DNA of 64,000 nucleotides from UBA4582 sp013204195 (GCA_963925735.1 CAWUUH010000010.1:1-64000), one strand, 5' to 3'; positions 17,305 to 26,602 are shown, counted from the first letter of the stretch. Numbers and translations are program-made. Notes: a model not told the origin generated them from the letters alone.

Positions 17305-18387
17305 ATGAAAGCAGCCGTCTGTCATGCCTTTGGCCAGCCACTGATTATCGAAGACATCAACTTGGCAAATCCTGGCGCCAACGAAGTAGAAGTGGAGGTG
17401 AAAGCCTGCGCGATTTGCCATTCCGATATTACTTTTGCCGAGGGCCATTGGGGGGGTGAACTCCCGGCGGTGTTCGGACATGAAGCCGCAGGGATCGTCT
17501 CTCGGGTTGGCCAGGGCGTGACTCAGGTGAAACCAGGCGATCATGTCGTGGTTACGCTCATTCGGTATTGTGGTGACTGTCACTATTGCCAACAGGGCAG
17601 TCAGGTCATGTGCGAGACTCGCTTTGCGCTGGACGAGCAAGGTCCCATCAGTTCGATACGCGGAACACCCATCCAACAGTCCATGCGCACCGGCGCTTTT
17701 GCCGAACGGATTGTGGTGCATCATAGCCAGATGGTTAAAGTGCCAAAGTCGCTGCCCTTTGCCAGTGCTTCCTTACTGGCCTGCGGCGTGATCACGGGCT
17801 TTGGCGCAGTGGTTAACTCCGCCGGCGTCAGACCGGGGCAGTCTGTGGCCATAGTCGGCTGCGGTGGTGTAGGCTTAAACGCGATTCAGGGCGCAGTCCA
17901 TGCAGGCGCAGCAACGATTATTGCCATTGATCTGACCGAGAGTAAACTCAGTGACGCGCGCGCTTTCGGGGCATCACATGGCATCAACTCGACGACTGAG
18001 GATGCGGCAGTAAAGGTCAACGAACTCACCGCAGGACGGGGGGTTGACTTTGTTTTTGTGACTGTCGGCGCACGACCGGTGTTCAACCAGGCATTTAACT
18101 ACATCTCAAAAAATGGCACCGTGGTTGTGGTAGGCATGCCTCCCACCGGCGTCATGGCAGAGTATGACCCGGGTACTTTGGCGGCCTGGAACCAGCGAAT
18201 CATTGGCTCAAAAATGGGTGAGGCGATCATCTCGCGTGACATTCCGAAATTCGCCGAAGCTTACCAACGGGGCGAGTTATTACTGGATGAGCTGATATCT
18301 AATACCTATCCATTGGCTGAGATCAACAAGGCTATTGCCGAGGTCAAGTCTGGTACTGTGAAGCGTAACGTCATTGTCTTTGACTGA
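17305..18387 (+). CDS. Zinc-dependent alcohol dehydrogenase (MDR family)
   Basis: This is a 360-residue medium-chain dehydrogenase using NAD(P). The catalytic zinc ligands are in CAICHSD and GHEAAG, and the structural zinc cluster with spacing Cys-x2-Cys-x2-Cys-x7-Cys begins at YCGDCHYCQQGSQVMC. The nucleotide-binding motif is VAIVGCGGVGLNAIQGAVHAG, with Asp in AIDLTE pointing to NAD rather than NADP. Overall it resembles class III-type and aryl/long-chain alcohol dehydrogenases; the substrate is unknown. It lies 49 bases after the S4 gene and 32 bases before the enolase-superfamily gene, with which it probably shares a transcript. Confidence 0.9.
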   Translation: MKAAVCHAFGQPLIIEDINLANPGANEVEVEVKACAICHSDITFAEGHWGGELPAVFGHEAAGIVSRVGQGVTQVKPGDHVVVTLIRYCGDCHYCQQGSQVMCETRFALDEQGPISSIRGTPIQQSMRTGAFAERIVVHHSQMVKVPKSLPFASASLLACGVITGFGAVVNSAGVRPGQSVAIVGCGGVGLNAIQGAVHAGAATIIAIDLTESKLSDARAFGASHGINSTTEDAAVKVNELTAGRGVDFVFVTVGARPVFNQAFNYISKNGTVVVVGMPPTGVMAEYDPGTLAAWNQRIIGSKMGEAIISRDIPKFAEAYQRGELLLDELISNTYPLAEINKAIAEVKSGTVKRNVIVFD

Positions 18388-18419
18388 ACCTCTCAATCAA
18401 GAAGGCATCGGAGATTGTT

Positions 18420-19637
18420 ATGATTATTCAAGATATTAAGACCTGGGTGGTGGGCAATCCACCGCCACAAACGGGGGGGCGTTATTTCATTTTCGTCAAA
18501 CTGGTCACTGATGGCGGTGTCGTTGGCTACGGTGAAGCCTACAGCGCTACTTTCGATCCGCACCTCACAGCCAAGCTTATAGAAGACGTTGCCGCTCGCT
18601 ACTTGATTGGCCGTGATCCTCACGACATCGAAACGTTTTTCCGCAACTGCTACTCATCCGGATTCTCTCAGCGACCTGACATCTCCATGATGGGCTGCGT
18701 ATCGGCACTGGAAATTGCCTGCTGGGACATTATCGGCAAGGAAGCGGGTCAACCCGTCTATAAACTCCTCGGTGGCAGGGTGCATGAAACACTGCGCACT
18801 TATACTTATCTTTATCCCCAGTCAGGTAGCGTTTACCCCGATGAAGCAGACGCTATTGCTAGTCGGAATGTTTATAACGATCCGGAGATGGCGGCAGCGG
18901 CGGCCGTCGCTTGTGTCGAGCAGGGTTTCGATGCAATCAAGTTTGATCCAGCAGGACCCTATACTATTTTTGACGGCCACATGCCCCGTCTTGCCGACAT
19001 TGAGCGCGTGACAGCCATCTGCAGTGCTGTTCGAGATGCAGTGGGCCATCGAGCAGATATCTTGTTTGGCACCCACGGACAATTTACTGCCGCAGGTGCG
19101 CGACGCATGGCACGCGCCATAGAGGCCTTTGACCCCTTATGGTTTGAAGAACCCGTGCCCCCCGACATGCCGGAGGTAATGGCCGAAGTTGCCCGTTTCA
19201 CTTCGATTCCCATCGCTACCGGCGAGCGCCTGACGACCCGCTCAGAGTTTGCACGGGTTATCGCGCTTCGCGCCGCCGCTATTTTGCAACCCAACACAGG
19301 ACGTTCTGGCGGCATACTGGAAACCAAAAAAATCGCCTCTCACGCCGAAACCTATCAAATTCAAATCGCGCCCCATTGTTACTGCGGTCCAATTGTCGGC
19401 GCAGCCAACATACAGGTCGCAGCAACATTACCTAATTTTTTGATTCTGGAATCCATCAAAACCTGGGATGGTTTTCATGCTGAACTGCTTACGCGCAAGA
19501 TTGGTTGGCAAGACGGTCACGTCATCATCTCCACGGAACCGGGTTTAGGTGTCGAACTGAATGAAGCCGTCTGCGACGCCAACCCCTGGCAAGGTAGCCA
19601 ACTCCATTTGGAAGCGACAAATACAGTCCTGATATAG
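18420..19637 (+). CDS. Mandelate racemase / muconate lactonizing (enolase-superfamily) enzyme
   Basis: The protein has 405 residues with an N-terminal capping domain (about 1-125) and a TIM barrel. FDAIKFDPAG supplies the Lys-bearing strand, WFEEPVPPD and IATGERLTTR supply two Glu metal ligands, and IAPHCYCGPIVGAANIQ the general-acid/base His. Compared with DgoD-type dehydratases, the position of the first metal ligand (Asp in an IDFHGR-like strand) appears as Gly in LFGTHGQFT, a detail I recall from an uncharacterised subgroup but cannot verify. Sugar-acid dehydration is the likeliest chemistry. GGAG lies five bases before the ATG. Confidence 0.85.
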   Translation: MIIQDIKTWVVGNPPPQTGGRYFIFVKLVTDGGVVGYGEAYSATFDPHLTAKLIEDVAARYLIGRDPHDIETFFRNCYSSGFSQRPDISMMGCVSALEIACWDIIGKEAGQPVYKLLGGRVHETLRTYTYLYPQSGSVYPDEADAIASRNVYNDPEMAAAAAVACVEQGFDAIKFDPAGPYTIFDGHMPRLADIERVTAICSAVRDAVGHRADILFGTHGQFTAAGARRMARAIEAFDPLWFEEPVPPDMPEVMAEVARFTSIPIATGERLTTRSEFARVIALRAAAILQPNTGRSGGILETKKIASHAETYQIQIAPHCYCGPIVGAANIQVAATLPNFLILESIKTWDGFHAELLTRKIGWQDGHVIISTEPGLGVELNEAVCDANPWQGSQLHLEATNTVLI

Positions 19638-19826
19638 CCTTGCAGGGGCACTGCCTATGACCAGAACCGACCTAATGCGGCGAGTAATTGGCTAAAGTTC
19701 ACTCATTCAAAAAAGCATCGCCACCGAGCCACATGGCAACTCGAAATGACGCGTAAACCATGGCTCTTAGATTGGCATTTATGTGTATTATGATGCCTGA
19801 GTAAAATCGAGTGAGATTTGTACCCG

Positions 19827-21245
19827 ATGACCGATAACCACGCTGACGATCCACAACCTGTGACGACTACGACCAGCGTGGCGACTAAACCCCTGCCCGC
19901 ACCGACACCAAGAGGTGGATTTACCCGTGGCCCCGTCGGCAAACATTTGGTGCGCCTAGGCTCATTTATGGCCATGGGCACCGTCACGATGAACATTGCC
20001 CAACTCGCCGAAGCCATCTACTTGGGCATGGTTGGCACTGAGGCGCTGGCCGCCATGGGTTTCGCCTTTCCGATCACGATTACGCTGTTTGCCTTTGCCG
20101 GCGGCATTAGCTCAGGAGCCTCATCGGTGATCGCTCGAGCCATGGGCTCTGGCGACAACGAGCGCGTCAAACTATTGGTCACTCACGCGCAGATTATGGC
20201 CCTAATCGTCGGTGGCATACTGGGCATGCTGGCGGCGATTTTTGCAGACTCTATTGTCAGCAGTCTCGGTGCGGAAGGTCTTGTGCTCGAAATGACAACA
20301 GCCTACTTGCGAGTTTATATGCTCGGCGTACCCTTCTTCGTGTTGTCGATGGTCGGTTCCACCCTGTTAAGGGCTACCGGCAGCGCCGCGAGTCCCGGCA
20401 TTATCATGACCACCGGCTCAGTCATCCAGATACTCCTAGGCCCGGTACTGATCTTTGGCTGGTTTGGTATGCCGGAAATGGGTATCGCCGGCGCCGCTTG
20501 GGCCTATGTCATCTCGCGGTTCTGGAGCATCGCCTTGTACAGCCTCTTATTGTACCGATCCCGCATGATGCAACTGTCGCTCACGGGCATATTCAAGTCG
20601 TGGGCGGCGATCCTCCATGTAGGCGGCCCAGCAGTCATGAGCGGCCTGGTAATGCCCGCGTCTATGTTGATTATCACCCGCTTGCTCGCCGGTCATGGAC
20701 ACGAAGTCGTGGCGGGTTACAACGTCGCAACCCGGGTGGAAACCATGGCCCATATGATTCTCTGGTCGGCTTCATCCTCGGTAGAACCCTTTATCGGCCA
20801 GAACTGGGGGGCCGGTCACATTGACCGAGTGAAACGCGCCCTGTTCCTAACCAATTGGTTCAGCCTCGGCTGGGGCCTATTCACCTTCGTGACGATGATG
20901 TTAATCGGCGATCTGGTCGTGACCCTCATAGACGACAACCAGGTTGTCCATGAGGTCGCCACGGCGTTTTTCCTAATTATTCCTTTGAGCATTGGTTTTA
21001 TGGGTATCATGCAGATTGCCAGCTCAAGTTTTAATGCTCGAGGGCTGCCAATGCCCGCCCTGGTTATCTCAATCGTTAGAACCGTGATTGTTTACATCCC
21101 TCTGGCCATCATCGCCAATACTTATTGGGGCTATGTGGGCATCTTCATGGCAACCGCAATCACTAATGTCTTGGTGGGCACCGGCGCCTGGTACTGGAAT
21201 CAGCAATCTGTATTGAAAGCCTCCAATGCAAACGCACCCGGCTAG
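19827..21245 (+). CDS. MATE-family multidrug/Na+ antiporter
   Basis: This is a membrane protein of 472 residues with about twelve hydrophobic helices in two homologous halves, typical of MatE exporters (e.g. GTEALAAMGFAFPITITLFAFAGGISSGASSVIARAMG in the first half is the diagnostic motif). The first 45 residues are polar and precede the first membrane helix. MATE proteins export cationic drugs or metabolites in exchange for Na+ or H+. A TTG three codons upstream is possible, but the GAG preceding the region is better placed for the ATG at 19827. It is preceded by about 190 bases with no gene. Confidence 0.92.
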   Translation: MTDNHADDPQPVTTTTSVATKPLPAPTPRGGFTRGPVGKHLVRLGSFMAMGTVTMNIAQLAEAIYLGMVGTEALAAMGFAFPITITLFAFAGGISSGASSVIARAMGSGDNERVKLLVTHAQIMALIVGGILGMLAAIFADSIVSSLGAEGLVLEMTTAYLRVYMLGVPFFVLSMVGSTLLRATGSAASPGIIMTTGSVIQILLGPVLIFGWFGMPEMGIAGAAWAYVISRFWSIALYSLLLYRSRMMQLSLTGIFKSWAAILHVGGPAVMSGLVMPASMLIITRLLAGHGHEVVAGYNVATRVETMAHMILWSASSSVEPFIGQNWGAGHIDRVKRALFLTNWFSLGWGLFTFVTMMLIGDLVVTLIDDNQVVHEVATAFFLIIPLSIGFMGIMQIASSSFNARGLPMPALVISIVRTVIVYIPLAIIANTYWGYVGIFMATAITNVLVGTGAWYWNQQSVLKASNANAPG

Positions 21246-21406
21246 AAACCTAGAACTGTGTCGTGGATGGCGTTAACGATTTTTTTATCCGCTTTCGGCT
21301 TAATGCCTAAGTAATTTATTTACACCAAAATTTAATGATGTCGTGCTTACATCCAAGCAATATCTATTAAGCTTATTCGCATGACGTTATTTACTGGAGT
21401 CTACCC

Positions 21407-22018
21407 ATGCCGCAACCGATACAGACGACCACCGAGAACCACTGTGTCGCATTTTTGGGCAACCGCAACATCGCTCACGGCGCGCTGCGCGACGTCGCAC
21501 TGGCAGCCAAGCACGCATTTGACAGCAACCCTACAGAGCCGCTGCTGATACTCGATTGTCAAACCAGTCGGTTCGTCGATTTGGACTTGATCGGCAGTGT
21601 CGCGGCAGTGGCTGAGCGCTATCCTGCGCCACTATCCCCGGAAGCCTCGAGCCGCAGGTCTGACAGACCAAGACTGGGAGTGGCGGGCAAGGAGGTGACC
21701 TTGTTACCGCGACATTGGGAATGGCTTGGAGCGCAACCGGGCGGCGCGTCAGTCGCCTTGCGCAAACTCGTCGAACAAGCCCGCAAGGTCAATGTAGAGA
21801 CCGATCAGGCACGCCGCGCGCGAGACTCAACCCACCGCTTTATGACAACCATGGCTGGCGACCTAGCGGGCTTCGAGGAGGCTACTCGCGCCCTATTTTC
21901 TCATGATCAACGTCGATTCAAACTCGAAATAGCGTTGTGGCCGACAGACATTAGGCTGCATCTTGAGCAAATTTCAACGGCCGGGTTTGATTCAATCAAC
22001 AGCGACCAAATCCTTTGA
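21407..22018 (+). CDS. DUF2239 family protein
   Basis: This 203-residue soluble protein matches what I recall of DUF2239: ILDCQTSRFVDLDLIGS near the N-terminus, RPRLGVAGKEVTLLPRHWEWL in the middle, QPGGASVALRKLVEQAR, and HRFMTTMAGDLAGFEEATRALF with IALWPTDIRLHLE at the end. The function is unknown. The middle segment looks like members annotated as possible DNA-binding (the PRHWxWL region), but nothing firm can be said. The ribosome site is CTGGAG, nine bases before the ATG. Confidence 0.85.
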   Translation: MPQPIQTTTENHCVAFLGNRNIAHGALRDVALAAKHAFDSNPTEPLLILDCQTSRFVDLDLIGSVAAVAERYPAPLSPEASSRRSDRPRLGVAGKEVTLLPRHWEWLGAQPGGASVALRKLVEQARKVNVETDQARRARDSTHRFMTTMAGDLAGFEEATRALFSHDQRRFKLEIALWPTDIRLHLEQISTAGFDSINSDQIL

Positions 22019-22148
22019 GTCGCGCTAGTCGGAGCAGCAGATCCAGCTTGACCAGACTATCGCGGCTTTAACCTTGACTGCACAACAGGGCATGCCTGCT
22101 GCAGCGCCATGTTTGATTTCTCTGAACAGAACAGCGCTAAGCCCGAGA

Positions 22149-22415
22149 TTATAAACCCAGGTTGCGCTTAAGGACTTCAGCTGAAGTAATGATACGCGTC
22201 GTACGATATAGCTCAGGATGCTTTTCACTATCAGAATAGTCGGTGGGGTCGCCACTGGTGGCGCTGACAACCCAAGACGCCTCAGGCCGATGCTCGCCGA
22301 GCAACTGACTCACTGACCGTGCGTTGATGCCCAATACCTTAGCCACTGCGCCATAGGTGCAACGGGTGGTTACCCTATTGAGGTAAACCAAAATTTTATC
22401 AACTTTCGCCTGCAT
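22149..22415 (-). CDS. Small conserved hypothetical, helix-turn-helix-like
   Basis: This 88-residue protein has a predicted helical N-terminus (VDKILVYLNRVTTRCTYGAVAKVLGINARSVSQLL) that reads like a helix-turn-helix, with TYGAVAKVLGI as the possible recognition segment; it also recalls the DNA-binding motif of alkyltransferase-like proteins. The second half contains RPEASWVVSATSGDPTDYS. No catalytic Cys motif PCHR is present. I do not recognise the family by name. It is convergent with the DUF2239 gene. Confidence 0.6.
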   Translation of the reverse strand: MQAKVDKILVYLNRVTTRCTYGAVAKVLGINARSVSQLLGEHRPEASWVVSATSGDPTDYSDSEKHPELYRTTRIITSAEVLKRNLGL

Positions 22416-22612
22416 GCTTATCTACTCACTAAATAATGTATGAATTGTAAATTCGGTTTTAAGTTCTACCTGAAGAAACCCTACCGGATCTCTCTAGTTG
22501 CTGACCCGATCGGCATCAACACGTTGCCTGGCCACACAGCAAGTGGACATCGCGTCTCTCATCGGAACTAACTGGAACACTCGGAACGATTCGATCCTGG
22601 GCATTAAAGCAA

Positions 22613-22643
22613 TGACGGGTCTGTGGATGAAATCGACCCGTCA
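22613..22643 (-). terminator. Hairpin downstream of RIO kinase gene
   Basis: The perfect 9-base stem TGACGGGTC/GACCCGTCA with a 13-base loop lies 13 bases past the RIO kinase stop. The U-run is weak, so factor-dependent termination or transcript stabilisation is also possible. Confidence 0.5.
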
Positions 22644-22655
22644 ATTAGATTGTCA

Positions 22656-23519
22656 CTAAGAATCAAAGTCAGACTCAGCCTCTTGCAGACGCTCCAACCG
22701 CTCCATCTCTTCCATTCTGACCGCGTCTATCTCGGCCATCACGGCATCAACATCTGCCAACTCGGTACTTTCCTCGAACACACCGGTTAGCGGGGTATCT
22801 GGCTCAAGCGCACCCTCTTCGTAAAGCGCCCACAACTCTTGAGCATAGCGGGTATCGAGCAGTTCCGGCGCAAACAGCCCGTAATAACCCGTGATATTAC
22901 CCACATCCCGAGCCAACATCGCCTCGGCGTGGTTATTTCCCGCAGCATCAACTACCTGCGGCAGGTCTATAATCACGGGGCCATCGGGGTCGACCAGGAC
23001 ATTAAATTCGGAAAGGTCGCCATGAATCACACCCGCACAGAGCATAAGCTGAACGTAATGCATCATCACTGCATGATCTCGAAGGGCCTCTTCTCGAGTG
23101 AAGGTCACCTCACTTAATCGCGGCGCAACGCTGCCTTCGGCATCAAAGATCATCTCCATCAACAGCACACCATCAACGCAACTGTAAGGCACAGGCACTC
23201 GCACGCCGACACTCGCCAATAGCTTTAATGCATCCACTTCAGCAGTCTGCCAGGTTTCTTCCTGCTGCTGCCGACCAAACTTCGAGCCCTTCTCCATCGC
23301 GCGAGCCCGTCGCGTATTCCGCACTTTACGGCCTTCCTGATAAGTAACCGCTTGCTTAAAGCCACGTTTATTGGCTTCCTTATACACTTTTGCACAGCGC
23401 ACCTCGGCGCCGCAGCGAACGATAAAGACATCCGCTTCCTTACCACTCATCAATCGACCCTGAACCTCATCGATCAAGCCGTCTTCCAGCAATGGCTGGA
23501 GTCGTTTCGGAATTTTCAT
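22656..23519 (-). CDS. RIO-family serine protein kinase
   Basis: The protein has 287 residues and the core of a RIO1-like atypical kinase. The nucleotide loop region is RLMSGKEADVFIVR with the conserved Lys in CAKVYKE, the catalytic loop is VIHGDLSEFNVLVD, and the metal-binding Asp is in VIIDLPQVV. A helical stretch RKVRNTRRARAMEKGSKFGRQQQEE matches the flexible loop of RIO1-type kinases. The C-terminus is acidic. In eukaryotes and archaea RIO kinases act in ribosome assembly; bacterial homologues are poorly studied. Confidence 0.88.
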   Translation of the reverse strand: MKIPKRLQPLLEDGLIDEVQGRLMSGKEADVFIVRCGAEVRCAKVYKEANKRGFKQAVTYQEGRKVRNTRRARAMEKGSKFGRQQQEETWQTAEVDALKLLASVGVRVPVPYSCVDGVLLMEMIFDAEGSVAPRLSEVTFTREEALRDHAVMMHYVQLMLCAGVIHGDLSEFNVLVDPDGPVIIDLPQVVDAAGNNHAEAMLARDVGNITGYYGLFAPELLDTRYAQELWALYEEGALEPDTPLTGVFEESTELADVDAVMAEIDAVRMEEMERLERLQEAESDFDS

Positions 23520-23805
23520 GCAACCTCTTAACTATAGTTTTATAACCGAAATCACCGTTCACATTGACAACAGGCGCGCGCCCACAGCGCGGAGCGCGAC
23601 AATGTTATGGGGATTATCACACAATGACGGCCATCATGCGTTACTCATGATGAATTTGACTATTAGTCAATGAAACAGCGAATTAATTTCATTTTATGTT
23701 AAGACGCGGACAAGCCCCCGGCAGATGCACCATTGCGGAGCCGGTAATTACCGGCTCGCGGGGCTTTCAGCCCATCAAACAAGGCTAATCCGCGCCTGAA
23801 TGCGG
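23520..23805. other. 286-base intergenic region with dyad structures
   Basis: This region lies between the RIO kinase start and the end of the acyl-CoA dehydrogenase gene. It contains an AT-rich portion near 23640-23705, presumably the kinase promoter, and the palindromes listed separately. No gene was seen. Confidence 0.6.
23738..23773. terminator. 20-base perfect palindrome followed by GGGCT-TTC-AGCCC hairpin
   Basis: GAGCCGGTAATTACCGGCTC (23738-23757) is fully self-complementary, and GGGCTTTCAGCCC (23761-23773) forms a second hairpin three bases later. They lie 33 bases past the stop of the acyl-CoA dehydrogenase gene. A terminator is the simplest reading, although neither side has a long U-run; a protein-binding site is the alternative. 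Confidence 0.4.
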
Positions 23806-24942
23806 CTAAAAATCAAGCAGCTGCGCGTAACGGTTCCGATGAAATGCCTGATTGCCATAGGCGCTCTCTACCGCCCGTGCGCGCTTGAGGTAGAACCCCG
23901 CATCAAAATCATCGGTCATACCAATACCTCCATGAATCTGGATTAACTCGTTGGACATATGATGCAGGAACGCGCCAGCCTTACATTTCGACAGAGAACA
24001 CAATTGTGCCTGGCTCTGTGCCTCCCCATCAATACCCTGCAGTGCGGCCTCAACGCAGGAACGAGTTAACTCCATCTCTGAAAACAGGATGGCTGCCCGA
24101 TGACCCAATGCCTGAAACGCGCCGATCACCTGACCGAACTGAACCCGGGTCTTCAGGTAATCCAGGTTCATTGCAAACGCCTGCGACGCCGTTCCCAGCA
24201 TCTCCGCCGCCAGCCCTGCTCGACCCCGATCCAATATCTCTGTCAGCAAGTCAGCACCCTGATCTCGCTCGCCGAGGATCGCGTCCTCGCCAACGAGAAC
24301 ATCCTCGAAATCAATATTGGCATAGCCACGACTATCCGCGGTTTTGAGTACCTGCCGAGTGATACCGGCAGTGGCCGCAGGCAGTAAAAACAAGGTGATA
24401 CCTTTTGCATCGCCTGCAGAACCGCTGGTGCGAGTCGCAACGATTAGAGCCGTTGCAGCACCGCCCTCGAGCACCATCGTCTTGCGGCCAGTTAAGCTGA
24501 AGCCCTCAGCGGTTTTTGTTGCACCTAGCATCATCGCATTGGGAGCATGTCTGGGACCTTCATCTACTGCCAGGGTCAAAATTTCAGAGCCGTCGACGAT
24601 TTTAGGTAACCAAGCCTGTTTTTGAGCTTCAGTACCACCCAGCAATAGCGCCGATGCGCCCACCAGCGCCGAAGCCAGCAATGGCGAGGCAGTCAGTTGC
24701 TTGCCAGTCTCTTCCAGCACAATGCCAAATGTCAGGTAGCCGAGATCCGAACCACCATATTGCTCAGGCACTATTATTCCGGTCCAGCCCATGTCGACCA
24801 TGGCCTGCCATGTTTCCGCCTGAAAACCTTGCTCGATACCGCTGTCGCGCATCGCTCGAAACTTGGCGACCGGTGCCTGCTCAGTGACCCAGGACTGCGC
24901 CTGGTCTTTGATCATAGTTTGTTCTTCTGTTAATGCTGCCAT
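23806..24942 (-). CDS. Acyl-CoA dehydrogenase, second subunit of an adjacent pair
   Basis: This 378-residue flavoenzyme fold comprises an N-terminal helical domain, middle beta domain (about 120-215) and C-terminal helical domain. Segments typical of FAD binding are TRVQFGQVIGAFQALGHRAA and IQIHGGIGMTDDFDAGFYLKRAR. It is the shorter partner of the gene just upstream (27-base gap) and, like the subunits of heteromeric dehydrogenases such as ChsE1/ChsE2, may need it for activity. The substrate is probably an acyl-CoA with a branched or ring-containing chain, by analogy only. Confidence 0.88.
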   Translation of the reverse strand: MAALTEEQTMIKDQAQSWVTEQAPVAKFRAMRDSGIEQGFQAETWQAMVDMGWTGIIVPEQYGGSDLGYLTFGIVLEETGKQLTASPLLASALVGASALLLGGTEAQKQAWLPKIVDGSEILTLAVDEGPRHAPNAMMLGATKTAEGFSLTGRKTMVLEGGAATALIVATRTSGSAGDAKGITLFLLPAATAGITRQVLKTADSRGYANIDFEDVLVGEDAILGERDQGADLLTEILDRGRAGLAAEMLGTASQAFAMNLDYLKTRVQFGQVIGAFQALGHRAAILFSEMELTRSCVEAALQGIDGEAQSQAQLCSLSKCKAGAFLHHMSNELIQIHGGIGMTDDFDAGFYLKRARAVESAYGNQAFHRNRYAQLLDF

Positions 24943-24969
24943 CCTGATGACTTCCTTAATTTGTAGGGA

Positions 24970-26190
24970 TCAGCCCTTTTGGGTATTTTCCGGGAGACCT
25001 AAAATATTTTTCGAGATGATATTGTTTTGCACCTCAAATGAACCCCCATAGATCGACATGGCCTTGCCGGACAGCCAGTTGCGGACAGTGGTAAGCTCCG
25101 CATCATTGAAACCATCGCCTTCCCAGCCGAGTCCGCTATGCCCCATTAACTCAAGGGTCAATTCAGATTGAGTTTGGGCAACATGCGTGGCTGAGTTTTT
25201 CAGTATTGACGCCGACGCACTGACCTCGACATTTCCTCGGGCCTCTGCAGTAATACGACTGATGGTTAAACCATGCGCCTGAGCATCCATTAAGTGGTTT
25301 GCCAATCGCAAACGCAGATCCGCATCATCCAGACGCCCCTCGGCATCTGTACCCACATAGCGCTTCGCCATGTCCTGCAACGCCTCTGACTTGCCACCAC
25401 CGGTATTCCGTGCCCCGGTTTGGCTCGCGCGTTCGTGTTGAAGCAAGCGTTTACCAACACTCCAGCCGTCATTCAGATTGCCCAGCATATCGGTCTTGTC
25501 GGCTCGAGCATCAGTGAAGAAGGTCTCACAAAAAGGTGATGCACCGGCGATCAGCTTGATCGGTCGTGTTTCGATACCAGGCTGATCCATTTTCAACATC
25601 AGAAAACTAATCCCGTTACGCTTCTTCGCCTTACTATCGGTACGCACAAGCGCCCCACACCATTGAGAAATATCGGCCCCCGAGGTCCAGACCTTTTGAC
25701 CATTGACCACCCAGCAATCGCCCTGATCTTCAGCTTTGGTCGCCAGCGAGGCTAAGTCAGAGCCTGCATTCGGCTCCGAATAACCCAAGCACCAGCGTAT
25801 TTCACCACGACACATGGGTGGCAGGTGGCGTTTCTTCTGGTCCTCGGTGCCGTATTCAAGAATCGTCGGACCCACCATCGTCACGCCCATGCCCGCTAAC
25901 ACGATAATCGGGTTGAAAGCACCGAGCCGACTCATTTCTTCGTGTAATACTTTGGTCTGAATATGGTCAAGACCGCCGCCGCCATACTGGCTGGGCCAAG
26001 TGGGTGTACCCCAGCCTTTCGCTCCCAACCGCTGTTGCCAGAGCGAAGCATCGGCCTGCAGTGGCCCGGTATATTCTCCATAACCTAACAGCTCAACGCC
26101 TTTACCGCTTAGCCCTGGCGGGAAATTTTCCTCTAACCAGCCTCGTACTGAGAGGCGAAATGCCTCCTGCTCGTCATTAAGTTCAACCAT
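24970..26190 (-). CDS. Acyl-CoA dehydrogenase, first subunit of an adjacent pair
   Basis: The protein has 406 residues. Family segments include RWCLGYSEPNAGSDLASLATKAE (middle-domain FAD/substrate region), WTSGADISQWCGALVRTD, and the C-terminal IYGGSFEVQNNIISKNILGLP. At the position of the catalytic Glu of MCAD (IYEGTAQIQ) this protein has Gly, as is common in FadE-like proteins whose catalytic base is supplied elsewhere or by the partner. Expressed as the first gene of a two-gene unit with the 378-residue dehydrogenase. Substrate unknown. Confidence 0.88.
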   Translation of the reverse strand: MVELNDEQEAFRLSVRGWLEENFPPGLSGKGVELLGYGEYTGPLQADASLWQQRLGAKGWGTPTWPSQYGGGGLDHIQTKVLHEEMSRLGAFNPIIVLAGMGVTMVGPTILEYGTEDQKKRHLPPMCRGEIRWCLGYSEPNAGSDLASLATKAEDQGDCWVVNGQKVWTSGADISQWCGALVRTDSKAKKRNGISFLMLKMDQPGIETRPIKLIAGASPFCETFFTDARADKTDMLGNLNDGWSVGKRLLQHERASQTGARNTGGGKSEALQDMAKRYVGTDAEGRLDDADLRLRLANHLMDAQAHGLTISRITAEARGNVEVSASASILKNSATHVAQTQSELTLELMGHSGLGWEGDGFNDAELTTVRNWLSGKAMSIYGGSFEVQNNIISKNILGLPENTQKG

Positions 26191-26602
26191 GTCTACACGC
26201 TCCAGTTTCTGTTATTTATATGTCGCACCAGCGGATTCATTCTTATACGTCTAACAATATATTAAAGGATTAATTGGCGAAATCTATTTGCCGGAAAAGT
26301 CGCGTCATTCATCAATGACGTCCTCCGCTAGCCAGAAACGCACTGTACCCTAGACGCGGCCAAAACATCAAATTTGGCCACATCACTAGGTCGTCACGGT
26401 ACTATTTAGCCTGCCTGCTTCAAAACCATGCCCACCAGCAAAATGAGTTCAGCGTTGGCAGACGCTATCTTTATTTAGCAACAGGCGGCTTGAGTCAGAC
26501 CGGATTCTGGGTAAGTATGATCACGACAAAGTAAAACACCGCAACTACCGGACATCCCGTGCCGTATTGCAGTCACTCACCTTCGCAATAAAAGAGAGAA
26601 CC
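26191..26602. other. 412-base divergent intergenic region
   Basis: This separates the minus-strand dehydrogenase pair from the plus-strand SDR gene and should hold both promoters. I saw no strong palindrome, RNA gene or open frame with protein-like character. The SDR ribosome site AAAGAGAGAA lies at the right end. Confidence 0.6.
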
